Origin: Plantago major
Lineage: Eukaryota > Streptophyta > Magnoliopsida > Lamiales > Plantaginaceae
Direction of reading: 5' to 3'
Length of the DNA stretch: 64,000 nucleotides
NCBI GenBank assembly: GCA_026545765.1
Contig: CM048840.1
Coordinates: 43,544,959 to 43,608,958 of the forward strand
Of this stretch, positions 1-11,341 are shown piece after piece. Within the stretch, counting starts at the first letter, position 1. The number at the start of each line of letters is the position of its first letter. The notes beneath the pieces were generated by a model. That model saw only the letters and a list, made by a program, of their open reading frames with translations, was not told where the DNA came from and searched no databases. The translations under genes and the position numbers were made by a program.

Positions 1-27
1 CGGATTGGACACATGTCTGTATCAACA
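1..27 (-). repeat. Tail of the Tat element's 3' LTR
   Basis: The first 27 bases end in TATCAACA and match 23535-23561 with one mismatch; they match the outer end of the right LTR (23784-23810) less well. On the plus strand this is the inner edge of the left LTR, which continues left of the window. Confidence 0.85.
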
Positions 28-45
28 TATGTCCCCCTAGTTTCC
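28..45 (-). other. Polypurine tract of the Tat element
   Basis: Read on the minus strand, the sequence directly before the LTR end is AACTAGGGGGACATA, a purine-rich tract in the place where plus-strand DNA synthesis is primed in LTR retrotransposons. Confidence 0.7.
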
Positions 46-444
46 AAGTATCTTAGTAGAAGATAGTTGGTAACTATGAAAAGAACAAGTGTGTTGTGGA
101 GCGTGTCCGAATCGTTAACTGAAAAAGGAAAAAAAATCCTTTTTGTTGGGATCCGTCGTCCGTGTTCTTAGGAATTCAATATATCTCTCTCCCCCCCCCC
201 TTTTCCTTCTACAATCCGAGTAATGTAATAGCTCGGACTGTAGATGGAAAAGGTATTTGTATCCGAGATATATAGATCCGAGTACGGTTAGGATCTGAGG
301 AAGTCCTCTGTGGAAGAGTGTATCGGAATCTATCTGTTGGACAGATTATGTTAGATGGTCCTCCTGGGCCGCTGATCCGTAAATCAAAGAGGCCCAGTGA
401 GTTGCCTGTCCGGCCCACGGGGAAAGATCCCGGGTAAGGCGATG

Positions 445-620
445 CAACCGTTGGATTGGAAAGATATCAACGGTTGGAATTTTAAACCCAATTGATGTGA
501 CTCTTCCGTTGAGCATTAAATGCGATGCACTGTTAGCTATCCACTTGCGAACCGGCACAACCATTGGATTGAAAAAGATCCACGGCTGGGGTTCGAATCC
601 AAGTGACGTGACTCTTGGCT
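445..620 (+). repeat. Two-copy promoter-proximal repeat upstream of the antisense TATA box
   Basis: Two diverged copies, roughly 445-510 and 558-620, each run from AACC(G/A)TTGGATTG to a GTGACTCTT block. They sit just upstream of the TATA box at 635. The spacing of about 113 bp and the location suggest duplicated regulatory sites of the antisense gene; that role is inferred. Confidence 0.55.
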
Positions 621-634
621 TTCCCAAATTGCCC

Positions 635-644
635 CTATAAATAG
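635..644 (+). promoter_or_regulatory. TATA box of antisense gene 1
   Basis: CTATAAATAG is a consensus plant TATA box. It is followed by a pyrimidine-rich leader, a GTAAGT splice donor at 832 and an ATG immediately after the matching acceptor at 1344. Antisense to the retrotransposon, it would drive the 1346-4067 coding region. Confidence 0.7.
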
Positions 645-831
645 TCAGCCCATCAGTCACTTTCACACTTTTAGCCACACCAAAACTCACTATAACACAA
701 TCCGAGCGATCAAAGATCAATCCGAGCAACTGAAACTCGCAAAATCTTGGAATTTCCACCTCGGATTCGTAGCCGTGGAGAGCTAGAAAGGCTTCGTCAT
801 CCGTTCAAGCTTATCAAGTCAACTTTGTCAA

Positions 832-1344
832 GTAAGTACGCCTCAATTCCTCCTAAGGTTTCTTATTTTCGCGATATGCTTGCTGCATGCCTGAATGTTT
901 TTGCCCTGCTTGAATATCCGATTGTTGATTCTGTGGTTGCAAATGTTGCTAGTGATAGGCTTCAGCAGCGTACTTAGTTGGATTACTTCTCTTTTGTGCT
1001 GTAGCGTGCTAATTTCTTTTACCGGTAGCCTGTTGATTCGTCTCGTATGTCATGCCCACTGTAACCAAAACTTGATTATGCATGCTTATTTGGTGATGCG
1101 TTGGTGACGATTGGCACACAGTCTACCATAAATTGTCCCTCTTAACGTGTCGGGTAGGGTAGACAATAGTGCCGATGGCACGTCTCTGTGTGCCATGGTT
1201 AGTGCCCACGATGTTGAGACTATACTTCATGCAGAAAATTTGGTAAAGTAGAACTTCGTCGGATCGCTTTGACTTAATAAGACATCTAAATGAACTCTCG
1301 GACAATCACCACTATCGTTTCTGACTCATTTCCTTCTGCCCTAG
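832..1344 (+). other. Probable leader intron of antisense gene 1
   Basis: The donor is CAA|GTAAGTACG at 832. The acceptor is a pyrimidine tract ending CCCTAG at 1344. The ATG of the long coding region follows after one base. The 513-bp interval has no long plus-strand frame. The arrangement TATA - short leader - intron - ATG is complete. No transcript is available here to prove it. Confidence 0.65.
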
Positions 1345-1345
1345 G

Positions 1346-4067
1346 ATGTCCGGGAGCGATAGTCAAAATCAACACGAGGCTCAAGGTTACAATGATGGAG
1401 TAAACTCGGTGATTAGGTCTGTGGACTTGACCATGTCCGTAGGAGATTTTCTGGTCGTGGACCTTGTGTCTTCTAGGGACTCTGACGTTGGACAAAGAGT
1501 CCGTGGTGCAGCAGAAATGCAGGCTGACGTTGCAGTGGGTCAGGGAGATATTGCTAGGACTAGGTCACTAGTCCAATCTCGGACTATAGGTGGTGTTGGG
1601 ACATCCGGTGATCCGAATGAATTTCATACTGAGCGGGAAGGCGACAGTGGTCAGGAGGCCGACGAAGTGGAAATGTTTGAGGCTGGGGAAGAAGACCGTG
1701 TTGTGGCAGAAACAGGTCCGTCCAACCCGAGCACGTCCGGGAGACCCGAAGGCGGCGAAGAGGAGGAGGAAGATGGTGAAGAAGAAGAAGAAGATGAGGA
1801 GGAGGAGGGAGATGAAGGTTCTCCCGTCGCTCGCCCGCAGAGACGCACTGGTCGTCGGATTGCGTTACATCCTGCTGCGTCCGCTCAATCTAATCTTCCA
1901 CTAGTAGAGGGACGCGGTGCGAAGGCTGCGAGAATCAAATTCCCTCGTCCTGTGTCCGCCGTTGTGATAGCGGACGAATTTGGAGAGTTAAGTACGGACG
2001 GGCTTCTTCCTACTTGTCCGTCAAAGGTTAAGGCGGAGGACATTCCAGAGTGGAGGCGGAAGTGGGAGATCCCTGAGTCCGTGGAAATTATGATTCCCGA
2101 GCCCGGACATGCATTTTACAATCCGCCCGCCGGGTACATGTGCGTGCATGAGGTAGCTTTCACTTATGGGTGGAAGATCCCCATCGCGCCAGAGATAAAG
2201 CAAATCCTGAACCACATCGGGATCGGTCCGAGTCAGGTTATCGCAAAGTCTTTGGGTAACCTCATTTGCTTTGTGATTTTTTGTAAAAAGAAGGGGCAGC
2301 CGGTGAATTTCGAGAACTTTAGGCAGCTTTTCCATGTTACTTTTAGTCCGGGCAATCCCCTGTTTTATACTTTTGTAGCTAGAAAACCCTACAACTTCAT
2401 TTCTGACTCCATTTCTTCCTTGGGGTAGAAGTGGTGGGATAGGTACATTTTTGTGCGGATGGCCCTGAAACCTGGGACGTCCGAGAGGCAGCGAGAACAA
2501 TGGGGGCTGCCGATAAATTTCTTAAGGGAGACCATCCTGGATTGGCGCCCCCTTCGAACACAAAAAGAATAACCCGCCGATGTACCCGTTCCACGGATTG
2601 ATCTGTCAGCCGCTACCTTACTTGTGCGGACTGACAGACGTCGTGGAAGTTGGAGGGAAGATGGACTTCAGTAAGGATTTGTGCTCTTTTTTCTCTGGTG
2701 TGCTCTGCTTTGATCATGTATTTTCGAAATTCTGGTAATCCTTCCTTTATATGTTCGTATCTGACGCCTTTATTTTATTGTGCAACTCACTGGTTCGAGT
2801 ATATCATGTCGACGCTACGTGAAAAGAAAAAGTTGCAGAGCGAACAGCAAGCCCTGGAGGTCGCCGCTGGTCAAAGGACCAAAATCATCAACACCTCTAC
2901 AGGTCTTCCGATGTCGGATCCGAAAAATGCGGCGGTGTTTGCTGCAGAGGAAGAAAGGCGGAACAAGGCCGGAGAAGATTCACAGGCCTTGGCGGTGCCC
3001 GACAAGGGTAAAGGTCCTGCCACTCGGAGCGCCACTGCCTCTAGGCCACCCGCACCCCAGCGGGAGGTGTTAATGCGGGACGCCATAACTTCGGGGCGCA
3101 AGAGGGGAGCAACCTCGGAGGCTTCCCTTGCAGCAAAGAGGCAGCAACTGTCCGCTGTCCTGCCGGTTGATCAAGCTGCTCTCGATAAGGAGTACGAGCG
3201 GGCTCGCGGACTCCCTGAGGTGGAGCGGGTTGGGGGCTCGACGAGCTATACCAGCGGGTAAGTAACTTTTCCAAGGTTTCCTCGGCTTGTTCTTAGTATA
3301 ACAGAAACACAACTTATATCAGTGCGGACCTCTTGCAGCTCGGATGTTTCGTCAGAGCCATGTAGTGGAAGGCCGGCGAACATGCTACTATTGAGGAGGA
3401 TCTGCACAAGGCCGTAGCCACTTCTGCTGATGAGGCGGAGAAGGTGAAGCGGATGGAAATGCAGCTGAAAGAAAATGAAGTAAAATTCCATAAGCTGAAG
3501 ACAAGCTGGGAAGAGATCAAGGCGGACTTGGACTGGCAGGAGAATTTTGTCAGTAGGTCGATGAAGGCCTTCCTGAACGCTAAGGATATCCTGCTCGGGG
3601 GCCTCCAATATGCCCGCCTTGAGGCTGGTCGTGCCTTCATGAACTTGGATTCTTTCAAGTTTTTCATGGCGGACAAGTCCGATGCCTCCCGCCTAGATGG
3701 GTTTTCATCCGCTATCGGCTAGCTTCAGTCCAAGGGACTACTTCCGCAGAACTTTGACTGGAAGGCGGAAGGGTTGATCCCTTCTGCGGATGCTAATGGT
3801 GTGGAGGTCCCTGTGGACAATGTCTCGGATGAGCAGCTGGCCGCGTGCGAGTTTGCGGAGCTAGTCACTGAGGAGGGTGAGATCGATATCCAAAACGGCG
3901 GACCCTTCCTTCCGAGGTGTGTCCCAGATGCCCTCCGAAAGGTATGCTTCGTACCTTTTGAGAATTACCGGGCTTTCCTAAAGGACTGGTACTACCTGCC
4001 TTCTCAGGTCGTTGGTCTCGCTACGGATTTCAACTTGTTCGAGCTTGCTGAATCCCTTGCCGCTTGA
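1346..4067 (+). pseudogene. Antisense accessory gene of the Tat element (gypsy-type transposon domain plus coiled coil)
   Basis: The first long frame (1346-2428, 360 codons) has an acidic, E/D-rich run near residues 130-155. From residue about 225 it has a globular part with the motifs IPESVEIMIPEPGHAFYNPP, VHEVAFTYGWKIPIAPEI and LNHIGIGPSQ. This resembles the plant 'putative gypsy-type transposon' family (Transposase_28-like). A TAG at 2426 breaks it, and the same frame continues with a WWDRYIFVRM stretch. Further coding blocks follow: 2806-3257 (basic, charged), then donor GTAAGT at 3258 and acceptor TTGCAG at 3338, and a coiled-coil block to 4067 with stops at 3363 and 3720. Extra ORFs, some antisense between pol and the 3' LTR, are known in Tat elements. 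The function is unknown. This copy is broken by at least three stops. Confidence 0.7.
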
Positions 4068-4566
4068 GCCGTTGCCAACACGTCTTCCATCGATCCGCCT
4101 CAAACCGGTGAAGCAGGTCCGAGCCAAGCCGGCCCCCAGTGAGAAGTCCGAGGTATGCCCCATTGTAATTCTGTACTTGTTGAATTTTTCTGTTGAACCT
4201 GTCATCTTTTGATGGCGCGGAATGTTGCCATGTACAATGTTTTTGTTCTTAATTATCCGTGGAGCTATGCTTTCCGTGCTTCCGAATCTTTACTTGCTCC
4301 CTTCTTCGCTTCCTTTTTATTTGTTGTCCATACGCTGAGTTATCGTAAAATACACCTCTTTTAAGAACACGAATCGCTGTTGATAGCGTCTGATGTAGAA
4401 ATAAAACCATCATCTTTCCGATCCTCGGACCGTTCGTTCGTTGGGATGCGCAACTCTTCTAGAAGGAGGAAGGTGAAACAGTGAAATAGTCATTATTACT
4501 GCGTCTTTTCATCTTCCTAGTCGTCGGATGACTGACAAGTGGCGTGATCGTAAAGATCCATCGCTA

Positions 4567-4577
4567 CTATAAATAAG
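4567..4577 (+). promoter_or_regulatory. TATA box of antisense gene 2
   Basis: CTATAAATAAG lies 96 bp upstream of the ATG at 4673 with no upstream ATG-bounded frame of note. It is the second of three plus-strand TATA-like sites in the segment between pol and the 3' LTR. Confidence 0.6.
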
Positions 4578-4672
4578 ACTATGGTTACTGCTCCTTTCTT
4601 ACTGCTTGTACGTTTCTCCAGTTTTTCCTTGTTTAGCACACTCAATTTCCAAAAAAGGCAAATTTCTTGAGG

Positions 4673-4951
4673 ATGTCAGAATCCGATGAAGAAGAGTATC
4701 AACATTGGGTGAATTGTGCTTGCGGGAACATGCATCCGTCGATTTATCTGGGTAAAGGGACTGCGGATAATTCAATCATTCTTGATTTTGAAGGCGATCC
4801 CCCTCGATGTCCGGGGATAGCCAGGAGGTTAGCTGAGGAAGAGAGGGAGCGGACGTTGAAGATGATCCGTAGGAGGATCCGAATGCAGCCGCAAGCTCGT
4901 CAGGCTCGAGGTGGTGGCTCGGAGTCCCAAGGCTCGACTTTCGGAATCTGA
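4673..4951 (+). CDS. Small acidic/basic antisense protein, 92 aa, unknown
   Basis: The frame is intact from ATG 4673 to the TGA at 4951. The start is chosen as the first ATG after the TATA box at 4567; it follows a GAGG-ATG context. The N-terminus is acidic (MSESDEEEYQHW), then a CACGNMHPS segment with two cysteines, then a highly basic arginine-rich tail (RERTLKMIRRRIRM). A basic C-terminus would fit nucleic-acid binding or nuclear targeting, but I recognise no family. It is the only undamaged frame in the antisense block, which makes it worth checking for conservation in sister copies. Confidence 0.5.
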   Translation: MSESDEEEYQHWVNCACGNMHPSIYLGKGTADNSIILDFEGDPPRCPGIARRLAEEERERTLKMIRRRIRMQPQARQARGGGSESQGSTFGI

Positions 4952-5299
4952 TGAAGGAACAAGGCGGGGTATGCCCCGTAGAAGCATGTATTGTCCTTGG
5001 ACCTTTTCAGATTGTACATTCCGTATGTAGATGTTCGGATAATTTTGTCTATAAAATTCGAACTACTTTTCATCAGATGAGATCGCCACCCTTTTATTAT
5101 TCATACTTTGTCGGATTATATTGACACGCTTACCCTTGTAAGGCGATCAACAAATACAAACTCGAACGTGGTTGATGGGCGCAGTTGGGTTTGGTTTGAT
5201 AACTCAACTGACCCAACACTATTCAACCCAAACGGGTGACGCAAGCCCATTACTGACGTCAATCTGTTGGCGTGGCGGACGCTGATTTGTTGGAGTGTT

Positions 5300-5846
5300 C
5301 TATAAAAAGATGTGACCCCAGTACCAAAACCGTGTAAACTGATCCCAAACTTTTCTTTTTCTATCTTTGTCGTTTTGGCTTTTCTGCAAACCATTAAAGT
5401 CGGATCTCTCCTCTTTTCTTCCAATCCTACTTTAGTGGCTCGAATCTTTCTTGAATTGGTAATGGCCTCCTGATTTCAAGAGTGTTGGAGTCTCTAAAGA
5501 CGGTTAGGCAGAGATCTCAGTCGTTTCGGCTTGAATATACCTTTGTCTGTCTGTACTTTGTTCTTCCCGGACACTGGATCTACGTTACCATGGTTCGGTG
5601 ATATCATGAAAGATTTTGTCATGTTCAACCATTTTTCCTCGTGCAGGTAGATCAAGTTTCTTGTCTCCACGGGAACTATACTTTCCGCTTGATGTGGAAA
5701 AAGCTTTTCCTGACGGGGGAATAATCTCGACGGGAGATGACGTATCTCCGGAGACTTTCTCCACAGTTTATGTATTGCGTCCGTAGATCCGAGATTGTAG
5801 ATTGTACAGACAACATCATGTATAATTCTTTTCATGTATGAATAAA
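5300..5846 (+). pseudogene. Third antisense cassette: TATA box, decayed short frame, AATAAA
   Basis: CTATAAAAAG at 5300-5309 is followed by an ATG at 5463 that stops after three codons. The frame shifted by one base codes about 45 residues (LESLKTVRQRSQSFRLEY) before a TGA. AATAAA at 5841 could end the transcript. It looks like a third promoter-ORF unit, now degenerate. 4952-5299, between cassettes 2 and 3, holds a GC-richer upstream region and no frame. Confidence 0.4.
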
Positions 5847-6067
5847 ACTCATTGCTTGCCTTTTCTTGTCAATTGAACGTTAAATCTCAGACGCACGAAT
5901 TGAAAGGTAGAAGTTGTATTGATTTGTCGGAAATTTAATTACAACTTGCGGGCTTCATGGCCAATAACAAAAGGATTAATAAAAAATAGAACTGACGGAG
6001 TTCCGTGTAATAGATAGTTGGAATCTAAAGTAACCAAACGTCCTGACGGAGATTCGCGTAACCATCT

Positions 6068-9000
6068 CTATGCGTAGAACTTTTGAAGGTTTCTGGCATT
6101 CCATGTACGCTTGAGTGGGTGTCCGTGCTCATCTTCTAATTCATAACTCCCATTCACTCTTGCTCCGACAATCTTGTAGGGTCCTTCCCATTTGGGCTTG
6201 AGCTTTCCAACATTGCTCAAAATGTCAGCCCGGCGAAGCACTAGGTCTCCGACCTGCAAGTTATTCGCTCGAACATTCCTGTTGTAGGCTCGGGCGGCAG
6301 TGGCCTGATACCTATGGATATTAGCCAGTGCTTCAGATCTTTTCTGTTCAAGCATGTCCAGGTCGAATATCTAAGCTTCACAATTAGCGGAATCTTCGAA
6401 CTCTTGGACCCTCATAGTCTCAACAGCAATTTCGGCCGGTATAACTGCTTCCGAGCCATATACCAAAGCAAATGGAGTTTCTTTGGTTGCAGTCCGTCCA
6501 GTGGTGCGATGAGCCCATAGCACGCCCTCCAGGTCGTCCGCCCAGCTGTCTTGAGAAGTTCTCAACCGCTTCTCGAGGATCTTGACTATTATGTTGTTTG
6601 TGGACTCAGCCTGTCCATTAGCTTGTGGATATCCAACAGATGTGAAACGTTGTTCGATTTTGAAGGACGCCAGCCATTCCTTGAGCCTAATGCCTGAAAA
6701 CTGGGCACCATTGTCCGAGACGAGAACTCTGGGCAGGCCAAAGCGGCAAATGATGTTCTTCCAGATGAAGGTGCGCACTAGACTCTCTGTAATGGTTGCC
6801 ACAGTTTCCGCTTCTACCCATTTGGTAAAATATTCTACGGCCACAATCAGGAACTTCTTCTGTTGGGTGCCCCTCGAGAACGGTCCGGCTATATCAATGC
6901 CCCATTGATCGAATGGACACGCTATGATTGACGGAATCATAGGATGCGTCGGACGATGTGGAATGTTCACATAGTATTGGAAATCAGGGCACTTCCGAGC
7001 GTGATCGGCAGAATATTTATCAATGCTAGGCCAGTTATACCCTTGCCGTATGATTTTTTGGGTAAGAGTTCTCCCCCCGGAATGACTTCGGCAACTTCCG
7101 TTATGTATCTCTTCCAGCACAGTCTTTGCTTCTTGCGGGCTTAAACACCTCAGGTGAGTCCCGGCAAAAGATCTCTTGTACAAATCTTCTCCCAGTATAA
7201 AGTATCTGTTCGCTCGACACTGCACGCTTCTTGATTCCTTCGGATCAGCTGGTAGAGATCCGTCCTTGAGATAATTCAAGATGTCAGTCATCCAATTTCT
7301 GCCTGTGTCAGTTATCATGACAGCTGAATTGTGGCTCATGACGGATGAGTCAGTAACAGTGAGTAGGATTACTCTCCTTGTGTCCAGAGCCGCTGTTGCA
7401 GATGCGTATTTTGCCAGAGCGTCCGCTCTTTCATTCCAGGCTCTGTCAAACTTTTCCAGGGTAAATTCCTCAAAGTGACTAGCTTCTTGCTTGAGTAGCT
7501 CAAGATACTTGATCATCGAAGGACTTTTTGTGGCAAAAGTTTCTGAAAATTGAGCTTCAACGAGCTGTGAGTCCGTGTAAGCTTTGAGCTTCCGAACTTG
7601 TAGGGATTTGGCCAGACGTAGTCCGACTAACAATGCTTCATACTCAGCCTCATTATTGGTAACTTTGAATTCCAGGGATATAGCGTAGTCTAGTTCCGCG
7701 CCATCAGGGCTCTTAAGAAAGATTCCAATCCCTCCCACTCTTCCAGTGGAGGAACCATCCACTTCCAATGTCCAGACATCGGAAGGATGTTTTTCAGCTT
7801 GGAGATCTTCTGCAAGCTCCCGAGGTCCCAACCTTTGTTCCTCTTTTTCTTTGATTTCCGGTCCGGAGTTGTTAATACCGGATCCGCTTGCGAGATCGTC
7901 AAGAAGGAACATTTGGTTGACCCGAGTTTCCTCATAAGATGCAGGTAGAGACTGATTGATGAATTGAGTATCCTCGAGGTTTGCCGGGGTGAACTTCGGC
8001 GGAACTGGCTTCCGGATAATTTGCTCGGTGATTAAGCATTCAAATGCCTGTTTGTCAGGGACTTTCTCTGAATCTGCCTCAGGATATTCCACTAAGAAAT
8101 CGGCGAGGACTTGAGCTTTCTTGGCTGACGGAGCCTGATAGCAAATGTCGTATTCGCTCAGCTCGATCGCCCACTTAGAGAGTCGTCCAGATTGATCGGG
8201 CTTCCCCAGGACCTGTTTCAAAGGTTTCGCAGTTAGTACCACTATTTTGTGAGACTTGAAGTATGGTTTTAACCGCCTTGCGGTGTAGACCAAAGCATAC
8301 GCAAGTTTCTCAATCTTCACGTATCTTGTCTCCGCCCCAGCAAGGGCTTTGCTAAGATAGTAGATTGGCAAGTGATCCTTAGCCTGAATCCGTACTAATA
8401 CGGAACTCATTGCCTCTTCCGTGATTGCTAGGTAGAGGTAGACTGGTTCTCCTTCGACGGGTTTGGAGAGCAGTGGAGGGGAATAGAGGTACTTTTTCAA
8501 TTTCTCGAAAGCCTCAGAACATTCCGCGGTCCACTCAAAACTCTCTCCTTTTCGGAGGATTTTGAAGAACGAAAGGTTTTTCTCCGCAGAACGTGAAATA
8601 AAATGACTCAAGGACATGAGACGTCCTATGAGTTTCTGTACCTCATTGAGGGTTTTCGGGTGCGGCAGATCTAGGATTGCCTTGATCTTCTGAGGATTTG
8701 CGCTTATCCCCCTCTCCGTGACCATGTATCCGAGGAACTTCCCTCCTTTTATTCTGAACGTGCACTTTTCCGGATTCAATTTCATTCCGTACTTCCTAAG
8801 GATAGCGAAGCACTTGTTCAAATGATGCACATGTTGCTCTTCAGTTTTGCTCTTGACAAGCATGTCGTCCACGTACACTTCCATGGTTTTCCCAATCTCT
8901 TCCTTGAACATTTGGTTTACCGGACGTTGGTAAGTGGCTCCCGCATTTTTCAATCCGAAGGGCATTACCTTGAAGCAGTATACCCCCCCCGGCAGCGAAG

Positions 9001-9455
9001 AAAGCTGTTTTCTTGATGTCCTCCTTGGCCATCCGAATTTGGTAAAAACCTTGGTATGCATCCATGAAACTCAGCAATGCACATCCGAACGTGGAGTCAA
9101 CCAACCGATCTATTCGTGGCAAAGGGTACGAATCCTTTGGGCAGTTTTTGTTCAACCTAGTGAAGTCATTGCATATCCGCCATTTGCCTGGTGATTTCTC
9201 TACCAGAACCACGTTACACACCCAGTCAGAGTAACGGACTTCTTCAATATGCCCTGCTTTCAGGAGTCGCTCAACTTCAGCGGATATGATGGCATCCTTG
9301 ACTGGACCGAAGTCTTTCCTTTTTTGTCGGATGTATTTGATCGAGGGATCCATGTTCAGACGGTGAACAGTGATCCTCGGGTCGATTCCCTTTAAGTCAT
9401 CGGTGCTCCAGGCAAACACATCACTGTTGTCACGGAGACAAGCGATGAGCTTTAT
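6068..9455 (-). pseudogene. pol: Tat pol: RT - RNase H - archaeal-type RNase H - integrase
   Basis: The order on the minus strand is as follows. RT runs from LNMDPSIKYIRQKRK near 9365, with SDWVCNVVLVEKSPGKWRIC and the catalytic YVDDM near 8878-8864. RNase H covers about 8500-8100. A second, archaeal-type RNase H at about 7770-7380 has VDGSSTGRVGGIGI, NNEAEYEALL and YTDSQL. Integrase at 7130-6450 has DIAGPF, VSDNGAQFSG and GQAESTNN as its three acidic residues; its zinc-binding part has KCPDFQ where CxxC is expected, so one cysteine is lost. A GPY-like tail (KWEGPYKIVG) ends at the stop 6068. Breaks: a TAA at 9456-9458 upstream, a one-base indel in an eight-G run near 8984-8991 that shifts the frame inside RT, and a TAG near 6368. 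It is one polyprotein, processed by the protease at 10416-9456 when intact. Confidence 0.92.
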
Positions 9456-10416
9456 TTATACCTCCGCGTTCATCTCTGTTTCGATTCTTGCTTTCTTGTT
9501 CGGGTTTCCAACAACAATCCCAACTTCCTTGAGGGTTTCATGAGGCTCGATTCTCATTGTCCTAGGAAACTTCTCCTTTTGGCTCCCCACTCCAGTCTGC
9601 GGATTCTCCTTTTTGGTCGGAAGAACAACTGGTGTGTCGGAGGTCAAAGTAATCGTCAGGACGGGGGCAAACGCTCTTCTTGTGGACATAATGTAACATT
9701 CCCAGGCTTCACGGACGTTTCCTACCTCTTCTCCAACTCCGAAGGGAGTTGGAAACTTCATTCTGTTATGGAGAGTGGAGGAAATAGCCCGGAATTGATT
9801 GAGCCCCGGACGCCCATAGATTGCATTGTAGTCGAAATTTTGGTCCACCACTACAAATCGGACCAACTGAGTAACTCATGCCGGGAAAGTCCCGAGTGAG
9901 ACGTGCAACATAACACTCCCTAAGGGTCGAACAGTTCCCCCACCAAACCCTAGTATAGAGGTGTGGACCCTCTCATGTCGGATTCTCCCCAGCTCCATCT
10001 GGTCTAGTGTCCTTTTCGAAATGATATTCGAGGAACTCCCAGTGTCCACCAAAATTTTGTTCACTCGATAAGTCGCGATGGTTAACGAAACCACCAGCGG
10101 AACATCTGGATTATCAATGTCTTCTCCTCCTGCCGTAGGAGGAGGAATCTCGCTATCATCGAAGGATATAGCATTTGTGCCTCGAATTGCTGGAGCAGCG
10201 TACGCTCTATCGTTGTTCCGAAGGTTTTGAGCAGTCCGCTCTCTCGCGTTCCTACTATCACCTCCAGATGGTCCGCCTGCGATGGTGTTGATCACTCCGC
10301 TGTACGGAGGGTTCTCCATATCAATGTCATCGCTATATCTGTACGGATGCTCATCCGTGCGTGGTGGATAGTGAGCAAGCGGAGGTGGCAATGACAGTGG
10401 ACGGGGTGGTGGTTCT
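9456..10416 (-). pseudogene. Tat gag C-terminus and aspartic protease
   Basis: This is the continuation of gag to the left of Copia-1; the frame resumes directly at the insertion site. It holds a proline-rich linker and then the retropepsin core ILVDTGSSSNIIS near 10050-10010 and an ILGFGGGTVRPLG flap-side segment near 9950. A TGA at 9876 and a TAA at 9456 are in the same frame as the flanking domains, so they are nonsense mutations rather than frame changes. The region 9866-9460 is the linker to RT, with YGRPGLNQFRAI. Confidence 0.88.
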
Positions 10417-11286
10417 TGAAAGTGCAGTACGCACTTGTATTTTGATAATCTTGTCTTTCAATAATCAGTTCCAAGTTTGTGTTTGTTGTTGTTGTTTGTG
10501 AAGCTGCAGGACTACCAATGTCATATAACATTGTGACAGGATAGAATTCAATGCTAGCATAACATTGAAGATATAACATTGCAGTCAACATCAAGAACAA
10601 AGCACATTGGACAGGAAACTTGGACTGGAAGTATTTACTAATCGAACAAGAGATGATTTAAGGGAAAAGAACAACTTGTGGTGAAAGCGAGAAGGAATAT
10701 ATTTTATGAAGAATCAAAATATGGAAAATTCCTTCTATGCGTATATTGAAGAAAACAAGAAAAAGGAAATTGCCCTTGCCGAGATTCTATTGCCCCTGCT
10801 GAGATCCTATTGCCTTTCGACTTGGATGGAAGCTGTCGATATATCAAGTATTTATACAAGGGCTCAGCCGGACAATTTAGGCTTTTTCTTAGTTGTCTAA
10901 TAAGATTTTATTAAAGAGTTTAGGCTTCTTGTTTTCTGCTAGCTTTGGAGTTTGTCTAAGAGTATTCATTGTTGGAATAACTATTTCAAACATCGACCTA
11001 GAATAGCTTTTACTATTAGTTCTTCTAGGGCTAGTTTTGGTTGTTTAATTAATCATCTGTGATTGTATTAAACCTAGTTGATTAGATCTACTTTTCCTGT
11101 CAGTAGATATTTTTCCTAAAGGCGCGGCCAACATTTTTATATATGTTGGTTTGGTAATAGAAGTTTCTTTCATATTCATCCGCTGTGTTTTGTTTACTGT
11201 GTTGAAGACATTGTTGAACAACATTGTTGGCAACATTGTCTGTTGATCTTGTTCCAAGTACCAATCCGGGATCCTACGTTCTAACA
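10417..11286 (+). repeat. Left LTR of Copia-1
   Basis: It begins TGAAAGTGCA and ends TTCTAACA (TG...CA). It contains palindromic AACATT/AATGTT words at 10525-10580 and 11126-11215 and a TATTTATAC box near 10850. The small frames inside it are repeated in the right LTR and are not genes. Confidence 0.95.
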
Positions 11287-11288
11287 AG

Positions 11289-11301
11289 TGGCATCAGAGC
11301 C
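11289..11301 (+). other. Primer binding site of Copia-1
   Basis: TGGCATCAGAGCC starts two bases after the LTR. It is one base off the usual TGGTATCAGAGC, which is complementary to initiator Met-tRNA. Confidence 0.85.
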
Positions 11302-11341
11302 AGCCACCTAACTACTGGTGTCTGGATTTGGTACTACTGCA

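Noticed and set aside
1651..1848. Minus-strand frame with a long serine run
   Set aside because: It is the complement of the GAGGAA-rich stretch coding the acidic run of the plus-strand antisense gene; it has no other support.
5494..5835. Minus-strand frame of 113 codons
   Set aside because: No domain; it overlaps the decayed third antisense cassette and lies outside pol.
10706..10900. Repeated small frames at 10706-10900, 20597-20834 and 11045-11287
   Set aside because: They lie in the two LTRs of Copia-1 and differ in frame and length between the copies; LTR sequence, not genes.
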